DNA of 64,000 bases from NCBI RefSeq assembly GCF_020103725.1, contig NZ_JAHXBG010000018.1, positions 1-64,000 of the forward strand. The letters are read 5' to 3'. This DNA comes from Hyalangium gracile. Its GTDB lineage: Bacteria; Myxococcota; Myxococcia; Myxococcales; Myxococcaceae. The notes beneath the pieces were generated by a model that saw only the letters and a list, made by a program, of their open reading frames with translations, was not told the DNA's origin and did not search any database. Shown in pieces: positions 39,183 to 49,741 of this stretch (within the stretch, counting starts at the first letter, position 1; each line of letters opens with the position of its first letter). Position numbers and translations under genes: made by a program.

Positions 39183-41006
39183 TCAGGGCGGCCGTGCGGC
39201 CACGGGGGCGTTCCGTGGCTGCTCGGTCGCCTCCGGCATCTCGGCCTTGCCCGTCTTGAGCAGCGCGTACCCGCCACCGATGATCCCGGTCCCGATCGCG
39301 AGCGCCAGCAGGTACAGCGCCACGTGGCTGACCGCGTGGGGGATGAGCAGCACGAACAGCCCACCATGCGGGGCCATCAGCTGCACGCCGAAGAACATCG
39401 ACAGTGCTCCCGTGATCGCGCCACCCACCATGCAGGTGGGAATCACGCGGAACGGGTCCTTGGCCATGAAGGGGATGGCGCCTTCGGAGATGAAGCACAG
39501 CCCCAGCACCAGCGACGCCTTGCCGGCCTCGCGCTCCGGCTCGGAGAACTTGGCGCGGGCCAGGAGGCTCGCGACTCCCAGCCCCAGGGGCGGCACCATG
39601 CCCGCGGCCATGATCGCGGCCATCGGCAATTGCGCGCCTGCTCCTCCCTCCGCCAGCAGGCCGACGCCGAAGGTGTAGGCCGCCTTGTTGACCGGTCCGC
39701 CCAGGTCGAAGCACATCATGGCGCCGAGCAGCGCTCCGAGCATGATCGCGTTGCCCGAGCCCATGTTCTTCAGGAACGTCGTCAGCGACGACATGATCGC
39801 GGCGACCGGCGTGCCGATGACGTAGATCATCACCAGCCCGGTGAGCAGGCTCGCTACCAGGGGGATGATGAGGATCGGCTTGAGCGACTCCACGCTGACC
39901 GGGAGCTTGAGGGAGCGGCTCAGCAACCGCGCCGAGTACCCGGCGATGAAGCCCGCGGCGATGCCTCCGAGGAATCCCGCTCCGAGCTCGCTCGCCAGAT
40001 AGCCGCCGATCATTCCAGGAGTGATGCCGGGCCGGTCTGCGATGGAGTACGCGATGTAGCCCGCCAGCAGCGGCACCATCAGCTTGAAGGCCGTGCCGCC
40101 GCCCACCCGCATGAGCGCCGCGGCCAGCGAGCCCTCCTCCTTGAAGGCCTCGATGCCGAACACGAACGACAGGGCGATCAGCAGGCCTCCCGCGACGACC
40201 ATGGGCAGCATGAACGACACGCCGGTCAGCAGGTGCTTGTAGGGCCCGCGCCGGGCGCCCGGTGCTCCTCCTCCACCGCTGCCCGCGGGCGTCTCCGCGC
40301 TCCCTGTCCCGCCCCCTTGGACCTGTGCCTTCTCCAGCGCATCCTGGATCGTCTGGGTCGACTTCTTGAGGGCTGTGCCAGTCGAGGTCCGCCACACGCG
40401 CTTGCCCGCGAACCGCGAGGTGTCGACCTCGATGTCGCAGGCGAGGATGACGGCGTCGGCGTTCCGGATCTCCTCCGCGGTCAGCTTGTTCTGGGCGCCC
40501 ACGGAGCCCTGGGTCTCGACGCGAATCGGATAGCCGAGCCCGCTCGCGGCCTGGGTGAGCGCCTCGGCCGCCATGAAGGTGTGGGCAACGCCCGTCGGGC
40601 AGGCGGTGATGGCCACGAGCTTCTTCTGTCCCTGGGCGGATGCCGGCGCCGGTGCCTTGGATGTGGCCTCCAGCCCTCCACGGCCAGCGGCCTGGGGCAG
40701 CGTCGCGGCCTGGCTCTCGGCCCGCGCCAGGAACGCATCCGGCTCCGGCAGCGCCTGCGCGATGGTCGCCTGATAGACGCGCTTGCCGACGAACCGCTCG
40801 AGCGGCACCGGCGCGCTCGTCGCGACGACCACCAGGTCGGCGGCATCGATCGTGGCCTTGTCGAGCGGGACGAGCGGCTCGAGCTGGCTGTGCATCTCCA
40901 CGAAGGGCTTCCAGCCGCGTCGGGTCGCGGCGCGCTCGAGGCCCCGAGCGGCGAGGAAGGTCGTGGCCACGCCGCTGGGACAGGCCGTGACGATGATGAC
41001 GTTCAT
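39183..41006 (-). CDS. fruA: Fructose PTS enzyme IIB'BC
   Basis: The protein (607 residues) has two tandem EIIB-Fru domains: the first with C9 in TACPSGVATTF, the second with C136 in TACPTGVAHTF. The membrane EIIC domain (about 250-590) has eight or so helices with GYIAYSIADRPG and a 'PIPFMAKDP'-like FISEGAIPFMAKDP. This is a fructose permease that phosphorylates fructose to fructose-1-phosphate on import. The first B domain lacks the usual His after the Cys loop (VATTF versus VAHTF), so it may be degenerate. The ATGA start overlaps the fruK stop. Confidence 0.93.
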   Translation of the reverse strand: MNVIIVTACPSGVATTFLAARGLERAATRRGWKPFVEMHSQLEPLVPLDKATIDAADLVVVATSAPVPLERFVGKRVYQATIAQALPEPDAFLARAESQAATLPQAAGRGGLEATSKAPAPASAQGQKKLVAITACPTGVAHTFMAAEALTQAASGLGYPIRVETQGSVGAQNKLTAEEIRNADAVILACDIEVDTSRFAGKRVWRTSTGTALKKSTQTIQDALEKAQVQGGGTGSAETPAGSGGGGAPGARRGPYKHLLTGVSFMLPMVVAGGLLIALSFVFGIEAFKEEGSLAAALMRVGGGTAFKLMVPLLAGYIAYSIADRPGITPGMIGGYLASELGAGFLGGIAAGFIAGYSARLLSRSLKLPVSVESLKPILIIPLVASLLTGLVMIYVIGTPVAAIMSSLTTFLKNMGSGNAIMLGALLGAMMCFDLGGPVNKAAYTFGVGLLAEGGAGAQLPMAAIMAAGMVPPLGLGVASLLARAKFSEPEREAGKASLVLGLCFISEGAIPFMAKDPFRVIPTCMVGGAITGALSMFFGVQLMAPHGGLFVLLIPHAVSHVALYLLALAIGTGIIGGGYALLKTGKAEMPEATEQPRNAPVAARPP

Positions 41007-41967
41007 CGGTGTGTCTCCCGCCGGAGGTGCTCCACGGACAAGGCTTGAACGAGGGTCTGCTGCTGGAGCACGTCGAAATCCGAGGCGTTCGGATCTCCGA
41101 GGCCCACATGGCGCACGGACTCGGCGGCGAGCGCCGTCGCGAAGCGCAGGCTGTGCTCGCGTGGCCAGCCCGACAGCACGCCGTGCAGCGTACCGGCGAG
41201 CAGGGTGTCGCCCGCGCCGACGGTGCTCACCACGGAGACCCGAGGCGGCCGGGCCTTCAGGACGTTGCCGCGCCAGGCCCAGAGTACGCCCTCGGCGCCG
41301 GTGGAGAGCAGCACGTCCTCGATGCCGTCCTCGTTGAGCTGGAGCGCGGCCCGGAGCTGCTCCTCGGGCGTCTGGAGCGGGTAGCCCGCCCAGTCAGCCA
41401 GCTCGGTCTCATTGGGCTTGATGCCCGAGGGCCGAGCGGCCAGTCCGGAGACCAGCGCCGGGCCGCTGGTGTCGAGCCACACAGGGGTCGGCCACTGGCG
41501 GATCTCCCGGATGCGGTCCGCGAGCCAGGCCGGGGTGACGTTGGGGGGCAGGCTGCCGGAGATCACGACCGCGTCGAGCCCGCTGCGCAGCGCTCGGAGC
41601 CGCTCGGCCAGCTCCTCCAGCGAGCGCTCCGGAATCCGGGGCCCCGGTCCGTTCAGGTCGGTGACGCGCCCGCCCTGCTCTGAGAGCTTCGTGTTGATGC
41701 GCGTCTCTCCCGACACTCGGATGAACGCGTCCCGCAGGCCGCACTCGGCGAAGGTCCGCACGAAGGTCGTCTCGTTGTCGGCGCCGAGCAGCCCCGACAC
41801 GGTGACGTCATGCCCCAGGCCCGCGAGGATGCGCGCCACGTTGATGCCCTTGCCGCCCGCGTCGAGGCGGGTGCTCTCGGTCCGGTTGACCTTGCCGGGC
41901 TCGAGCACCCCGAGCCGGATGGAGAGGTCCAGGGCGGGGTTGAGGGTCAGCGTCAGGAGCCGTGCCA

Positions 41968-41968
<1 letters not shown>
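41003..41968 (-). CDS. fruK: 1-Phosphofructokinase
   Basis: The 321-residue protein is a PfkB-family sugar kinase. Family features include TLNPALDLSI at the N-terminus, DAGGKGINVARIL (substrate loop), PNETELADWAG and GAGDTLLAGTLHG (ATP-site and catalytic Asp). It converts fructose-1-phosphate to fructose-1,6-bisphosphate, linking the PTS to glycolysis. It lies between fruB and fruA with single-base and 4-base overlaps, so the three genes are one transcription unit. Confidence 0.95.
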
Positions 41969-44838
<2,870 letters not shown>

Positions 44839-44883
44839 CTGTTGGGATCTCCCCAGTCGCGCCGGAGCCTCAGGCGACCGGGA

Positions 44884-44895
44884 GAATCGTTTCAC
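44884..44895. promoter_or_regulatory. FruR/Cra-like palindromic operator
   Basis: AGAATCGTTTCA matches the Cra/FruR-type consensus TGAAWCGWTTCA at 11 of 12 positions and lies 46 bp before the fruB start. The shared region 44839-45073 also feeds the divergent SRPBCC gene. No LacI-type fruR gene is in the window, so the regulator itself is not identified here. Confidence 0.5.
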
Positions 44896-45073
44896 CAAAT
44901 GGAGACCGGACGCTGGGCCGTTCGCCTCAAGCTTTCAGGACTGGAAAGATGCCCGCGCTCCGGCTGCGGCACGAACGGTGAGTGTGGGGGGATCGGATAG
45001 AATCGAGCTCACACCCGGCACCGTCAAAAGGAGCCCACACCGCATCCCGCTCGGGTGCGGCGCGGGGAAGGTC

Positions 45074-45547
45074 ATGGGACAAAGCCACATCCGTTTCCGA
45101 GCCACCTTGAAGGCCCCGATCGAGGTCGTGTTCGAGCGGCTGACGGACCATGAGGACATGCGGAACTGGCCAGGTGTCACCGGCTGCCGGCTGGTCCGCG
45201 AGGGGACACCGCGCAACGGAGTGGGAGCCGTCCGTGTCGTGTCACACCCCTTCATCTCCGTCATGGAGGAGGTCAACCTCTATGAGCCTCCCCGCCGCAT
45301 CGGGTACTCCATCATCAAGGGCATGCCGATCCGCCACCAGGGCATCGTGACGCTCGTCGAGCGGGGCGAGCAGGTCGACCTCGACTGGGAGGTGAAGATC
45401 TCCAGTCGGGTTCCGCTGCTGGCGCAGGCCATCGGCCGCTTCATCCAGCGGGGCCTGGGCCATGTCTTCGCCACGTACTTCGTTCCGAAGGTCGAGGAGA
45501 CGGCCCGCGCGAGGCTCCGTCCACCGGCTCAGGGGGCCGTGCGATGA
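45074..45547 (+). CDS. SRPBCC-superfamily (START-like) protein
   Basis: The 157-residue protein has the SRPBCC helix-grip pattern: 'FRATLKAPIEVVFERLTDHEDMRNWPGVTGC' at the N-terminus, a beta-sheet core with GVGAVRVV, and a final helix IGRFIQRGLGHVFATYF. Members bind hydrophobic ligands such as lipids or polyketides, and some are aromatases/cyclases. The GGGAAGG Shine-Dalgarno precedes ATG 45074. It overlaps the next gene by 4 bp (ATGA), so the two are translationally coupled and probably act together. Lipid or acyl ligand is inferred. Confidence 0.85.
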   Translation: MGQSHIRFRATLKAPIEVVFERLTDHEDMRNWPGVTGCRLVREGTPRNGVGAVRVVSHPFISVMEEVNLYEPPRRIGYSIIKGMPIRHQGIVTLVERGEQVDLDWEVKISSRVPLLAQAIGRFIQRGLGHVFATYFVPKVEETARARLRPPAQGAVR

Positions 45548-47679
45548 GTGTCTCACTGCTCGCAGGTCTGCTCCTCTGCGTGGCGTACCTGTGCCTGGCC
45601 TTCGTGCTCTACCGAGCCACGCCCCGACTGAGCGAGCTCGAGGAGCGGGACCGGCGGGCGGGGGCGGAGACCCGCTTCAAGGAAGGACGCTCGAGCGAGC
45701 CCATCAAGCCCTACCCGCTGTACACGGGGCCCGAGGTCCGGGCCGCCTTCCGCCAGACCTTCAGCGTGGTGCTGGACGGTTCCGTCCTGAGGACCTGTGC
45801 CTCCTGGCTGGTGGGCGCCTTCCTCGTGGTCGTCACTCCCATCCGGCACGCGCTCTTCTTCGCGCGCAAGACGCACCTCTCCAAGCGCTCCGCGGTGCCG
45901 CTGGCGATCTTCAATCGCCTGTCGACCCACGTCTTCGGCTCCGTCTCCCAGCTCATCAACCCCGTGGCGATCCTGGAGGATGACGCGAGGAACGGCACCC
46001 TCGAGACCCGGGCCGCCAGTCTGATCGCCGGGATGTTCGCGTTCTGGAGGAACCTGAAGAGCGGCAACCTCGTCAACCTCACGAGGGGCCTCCGCAGCGA
46101 CACCGATGAGGCGTTCTTCCTCTTCACCCGGTGCTCGGGGCTCCACGAGCTCTCGCGCGGGAGGCCACGGCTCATGGCGGAGAGCACCGACGTCGAGCCG
46201 GGAAGCCATGTCGTGGTGCTCATCCGCGGCGTGGCCTATCGGGTGGACCTCCCCGAGCGGGTGCTGACCGACGAGGACCAGCGCCAGCTGCTGGGGGACA
46301 TCGTCGCGATCGTCCGTCACGCCCAACACGGCGGGACCGTCACCGAGGAGCGCCTGAGCCTCTGCACCCACGTCTATGACGAGCGCCAGGTCGCGCTCCG
46401 GTCCAGGCACCGGGACTACTTCGACACGATCAACCGGGCGCTGTTCGTCGTCTCGCTGATCCCCGAGGCCTCCCCCGAGAGCATCAACGAGCTGGCGACC
46501 GAGCACTTCGCGCACCCCGAGAGCTGCTGGCACGACAAGGGGCTCCAGTTCATCGTCTACGGCAACGGCAAGGCCTCGGTGATCGCCCGGCTGAGGAACT
46601 ATGTGTTCGGCTCGACCATCCTGAAGGCGACCTCGTACGCGGGCCTGGAGGCCCGGAGGCACGACTTCTCGGCGCTCCTGAGGAACTCCTCCGAGGACGC
46701 CGCGAGCGTGAAGCCGCTCCAGCACGCGGTGCTCGATGAGCGGGAGCGGGAAGTGCTCCGCTCCTACCGTGAGCAGCATCGGGCGTGGGTGCGGAAGGCG
46801 CCTCACATCGGCCACGCGAGGGTGGGGCGGCGCTCCTTCCGAGAGCTCGCGGGGGACAACGTCTCCGCGGACTCCATCTTCCAGGTCTGTCTTCACGCCG
46901 CCTATGCCCGGGTGTTCGGCCGCTTCCCGGTGTCCTCCGAGGCGGTCTACATGGGCTGCTTCCGCGGCCTCTATGGCGGAGCGATGGAGCTCTGCGGCAC
47001 GCAAGAGATGAAGGACGTGGTGGCGCGGCTGACCGCGCTCGAGCCTGGCGACGAGGTGCCCCGAGCGCTCCTCGCTGGCGACGCGGACCTGGTCCGTCTG
47101 CTGCGCCGGGCGGTGGACTCCCACCGACAGCACATGCTCTTTCCCAGGCAGGGCTTCGTCACGCCCACGGTGCTGCTGGCGTGGTTCCGAGCGTTCGCCT
47201 TCACGCCGCTCCTGCTGGGGGCGGTGCTCTGGGCCTGCTGGGCGCCGAAGCCTCTCAAGGAGTCAGCCATCCTCCGGTGGCTCGCCTCCGGGCTCTCGAG
47301 GCTCCCGCTGCTTTCGAGACTGCTGGCGTTCGAGGTGGTCGACATTGCCTCCTCACACCTGCCGGCCGTACCGGGCGTGCGCGCCGCCGCCATCCAGAAC
47401 TGCCGCTTCGACCAGATGCCCCGCTTCTTCACCCCGGAGCTGTTCCTCCCGGAGAAGGTCGCGGGCGTCTACCGGCCCAGGTTCCTGGTGCACTACTCCA
47501 TCCAGGACGAGCAGGTGCACTACTCGCCCCTGTGCTTCTCCCCGGAAGTCGTGAATCGACGGGAGCAATTCATACAAGCCGTGGATTTCTACCTGCGCGT
47601 CTGTGCCTGCATGTGCGAGATGGGCTCAATGCATGTCGGAAATTCCGGTGCTCCCGTGAAGATGATAGCGACCGGATAA
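45544..47679 (+). CDS. Carnitine-acyltransferase-like protein lacking catalytic His
   Basis: The protein (711 residues) matches choline/carnitine O-acyltransferases along most of its length. Matching parts are PLYTGPEVRAAF, RAASLIAGMFAFWRNLKSG, 'SHVVVLIRGVAYRVDL' and 'LTDEDQRQLL', then CWHDKGLQFIVYGNGKAS, DSIFQVCLHAAYARVFGRF, and the C-terminal RPRFLVHYSIQDEQVHYSP. In animal enzymes the catalytic His follows the 'FIV...DG' stretch (YEH); the aligned position here is Leu350 (ARL), and the STSQ motif is absent. There are membrane segments at about 3-22, 85-100 and 540-565. It is therefore either a pseudoenzyme or a divergent transferase. It is coupled to the SRPBCC gene by an ATGA overlap. Confidence 0.78.
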   Translation: MSVSLLAGLLLCVAYLCLAFVLYRATPRLSELEERDRRAGAETRFKEGRSSEPIKPYPLYTGPEVRAAFRQTFSVVLDGSVLRTCASWLVGAFLVVVTPIRHALFFARKTHLSKRSAVPLAIFNRLSTHVFGSVSQLINPVAILEDDARNGTLETRAASLIAGMFAFWRNLKSGNLVNLTRGLRSDTDEAFFLFTRCSGLHELSRGRPRLMAESTDVEPGSHVVVLIRGVAYRVDLPERVLTDEDQRQLLGDIVAIVRHAQHGGTVTEERLSLCTHVYDERQVALRSRHRDYFDTINRALFVVSLIPEASPESINELATEHFAHPESCWHDKGLQFIVYGNGKASVIARLRNYVFGSTILKATSYAGLEARRHDFSALLRNSSEDAASVKPLQHAVLDEREREVLRSYREQHRAWVRKAPHIGHARVGRRSFRELAGDNVSADSIFQVCLHAAYARVFGRFPVSSEAVYMGCFRGLYGGAMELCGTQEMKDVVARLTALEPGDEVPRALLAGDADLVRLLRRAVDSHRQHMLFPRQGFVTPTVLLAWFRAFAFTPLLLGAVLWACWAPKPLKESAILRWLASGLSRLPLLSRLLAFEVVDIASSHLPAVPGVRAAAIQNCRFDQMPRFFTPELFLPEKVAGVYRPRFLVHYSIQDEQVHYSPLCFSPEVVNRREQFIQAVDFYLRVCACMCEMGSMHVGNSGAPVKMIATG

Positions 47680-47707
47680 ACGCCGCACTGTCGAGTCCAC
47701 CACGGTG

Positions 47708-47757
47708 GGTCTCACAGGTGCGTCTGCTCCGCGTTATAAGATCGCGAGTCTGAGACC
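47708..47757 (+). promoter_or_regulatory. Inverted repeat around a -10-like hexamer
   Basis: GGTCTCA (47708-47714) and TGAGACC (47751-47757) are inverted copies, 36 bp apart, and enclose TATAAG (47735-47740). This could be an operator around a promoter for the next gene. No -35 consensus is visible. Confidence 0.3.
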
Positions 47758-47785
47758 AGCTCGGACAACCGAGGGGGAGCGCATC

Positions 47786-48199
47786 GTGAGTATCCAGCGA
47801 GAGTGGGTGTTCGGAAAACACAAGGCACACCTCGAGGGCTCGGACATGCTCTTCGTGAGGATGGGTGGGCCTGTGGGGGCCGATGATGCCAGGGCCCTGA
47901 TCAACATCTACCGGGAGCTGGCCGCCGCGCAGCCGTTCTTCGCCATCATGGAGGTCTCCGGCTTCGCCGCCAACGCGGAGGCTCGGAAGGTCTTCACCCA
48001 GGAGCTCCGCCAGGAGTGGTTCCGCGGGATGATCTTCGTGGGCGCCGGCATGGTGGAGCGCGCCGTCACCAAGGCCATGACGGTGGCGCTCTACCTCGCC
48101 GGCAAGTGGCGCATGGACTTCCTGTACACCGACACCACGGACCAGGCGCGCGACACCGTCTCCCGGCTCCGCGCGAAGCCGCTCTCCGCGACCGGCTGA
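47786..48199 (+). CDS. STAS/SpoIIAA-like protein
   Basis: The 137-residue protein is likely of the STAS/SpoIIAA-like type: a beta-alpha pattern with 'LEGSDMLFVRMGGPVGADDARALINIYREL' and 'FFAIMEVSGFAANAEARKVFTQELRQEWFRGMIFVGAG'. The conserved STAS phospho-Ser is not evident. A GTG start at 47786 follows GAGGGGGAG, a good Shine-Dalgarno. STAS-like proteins often bind nucleotides or lipids. It lies between the acyltransferase-like gene and the carrier-protein gene, with its own possible promoter. Confidence 0.65.
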   Translation: MSIQREWVFGKHKAHLEGSDMLFVRMGGPVGADDARALINIYRELAAAQPFFAIMEVSGFAANAEARKVFTQELRQEWFRGMIFVGAGMVERAVTKAMTVALYLAGKWRMDFLYTDTTDQARDTVSRLRAKPLSATG

Positions 48200-48329
48200 G
48201 CCCGCCGCACACCCCACATAACCGCGCAGTGTGTGACTCACTGGATGACATTTGGCGCTAGCGCCAGCGGTCACAGGCTACCTGAAGAGTTGTGTTGGTT
48301 CGAAAATTATGCTCTACCTATCGGGTAGG

Positions 48330-48668
48330 ATGATTCCCGATCGGACGGAGAAGCTCGAAATCGAGCCGCGACAGTCGACGCCGATGGCTCGGGAAGAGCT
48401 CGTCGCGTGGATGCAGCATGCCGTCCTGGAGATCCATCCCGTCCTCTCCCTCGAGCAGGTGCTGGAGGAGTCGTCCCTGGTTCATGATCTGGGCTTCGAC
48501 TCCCTGTCCCTCGAGAGCCTCATGGCGATGGTCAAGTCCCGCGTCCCGGGAGTCGATCTGACGCCCTGGTACGTGCGCGCCGCGCAGCATGGCCAGGACA
48601 CGATCGCCAGCCTCGTCGACTTCCTGTTGGAAGCCCGGCCCCCCCCCACCGAAGGAGACGAGCCATGA
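48330..48668 (+). CDS. Acyl carrier protein
   Basis: The 112-residue protein has an ACP fold with the phosphopantetheine site Ser58 in DLGFDSLSLES. Helices on either side fit the ACP pattern. The N-terminal part (about residues 1-20) is charged and not part of the usual ACP core. The start is uncertain: ATG 48330, ATG 48309 and ATG 48384 are all in frame and none has a strong Shine-Dalgarno. The gene overlaps the synthase gene by 4 bp (ATGA). It is the likely acceptor of the acyl-AMP made by the ligase downstream. Confidence 0.9.
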   Translation: MIPDRTEKLEIEPRQSTPMAREELVAWMQHAVLEIHPVLSLEQVLEESSLVHDLGFDSLSLESLMAMVKSRVPGVDLTPWYVRAAQHGQDTIASLVDFLLEARPPPTEGDEP

Positions 48669-49726
48669 GCCAGTCCTGCGAGCGCCACCTGCCCACCCTC
48701 CTGGCCATCCGGTCAGCGCCGCCTCCATTCCGGCTGACCCAGGAGGAGTTCCACTCCGGGGTGGCTCGGGGTTGGTACAAGGACCTCGAGGACATCGAGC
48801 GCTTGATGGCGCAGACGCGAGTGCGCCAGCGGGGCATGTTCTGGGATCCGCGCCAGGAGCTGGCCGGCCGGGTGCGCGGCACCGGCGAGCGCATGCGCGC
48901 GTTCGAGGAGTCGGTGATCGGCGTGGCCCAGCAGTCCGTGGAGGCCGTGCTGGAGGGCGTGGATCGCGAGCGTGTCGGCAGCTTCGTGACCACGACGAAC
49001 ACGGGGTACTTCGCGCCCTTCTTCGACTGCGTCATCGCGCGGCGGCTGGGGCTGAGCAGCTCCCTGCGCCGCACGGTCATCGGGAGCATGGGGTGCTTCG
49101 CGGCCTTCAATACCTTCAAGGTCGCGCTGGACAGCCTGGCCGTGCGGCCCGACGAGCTGGTGCTGCTCAACTGCACGGAGGCCAGCTCCATCAGCATGCA
49201 GTCGGCTCCCACCAAGGAGCAGGCCGTCGTCCAGTACCTCTTCGGAGACGCGAGCGCCTCCATGTTGCTGGGCAGCGCGCCGGAGGGTGAAGGGCTCCAG
49301 TTCCTGCGCACCCACACGGAGCAGCTCTACGAGACGGCGGACATGATGACGCTGCGTCTGACGGACGAGGCCTTCCGGATGACGCTGTCGCCCTTCGTCC
49401 CGTTCGTGCTGGCGGAGAACATCGAGGGCTTCCTGAAGAAGCTGCTCGGGCCGGCGAAGCTCTCCCGGGGAGACATCCGGCACTGGGGCATCCACCCCGG
49501 GGGCCCGAAGATCATCGAGTTCCTCACCCGGAAGCTCGAGCTGAGGCCGGAGCAGTCCCGCGCCTCGTGGCACGTGCTGGAGAACCATGGCAACTGCGCC
49601 GCGGCCGCCACGCTGCTCGTGCTGGAGGACATCCTCCGCCAGGACAAGCCGGCGCGAGGGGACTACGGGGTGCTGATGGCCTTCGGCCCGGGGCTCACGG
49701 TCGAAGGGGCGCTGGTTCGCTTCTAG
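48665..49726 (+). CDS. Type III polyketide synthase (chalcone/stilbene synthase-like)
   Basis: The protein (353 residues) has the type III PKS triad C144 (GSMGCFAAFN), H277 (WGIHPGGPKIIE) and N310 (ENHGNCAAAA), plus FGPGLTVEGALVRF at the C-terminus. These enzymes extend an acyl starter with malonyl-CoA and cyclise to pyrones, resorcinols or phloroglucinols. The thiolase fold matches through FVTTTNTGYFAPFF. It is coupled to the ACP gene by an ATGA overlap, which suggests an ACP-bound starter. The product is not predictable from sequence alone. KAS III is a weaker alternative, since HPGG and FGPG are PKS III features. Confidence 0.9.
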   Translation: MSQSCERHLPTLLAIRSAPPPFRLTQEEFHSGVARGWYKDLEDIERLMAQTRVRQRGMFWDPRQELAGRVRGTGERMRAFEESVIGVAQQSVEAVLEGVDRERVGSFVTTTNTGYFAPFFDCVIARRLGLSSSLRRTVIGSMGCFAAFNTFKVALDSLAVRPDELVLLNCTEASSISMQSAPTKEQAVVQYLFGDASASMLLGSAPEGEGLQFLRTHTEQLYETADMMTLRLTDEAFRMTLSPFVPFVLAENIEGFLKKLLGPAKLSRGDIRHWGIHPGGPKIIEFLTRKLELRPEQSRASWHVLENHGNCAAAATLLVLEDILRQDKPARGDYGVLMAFGPGLTVEGALVRF

Positions 49727-49741
49727 CGAGGAGATCCATCC

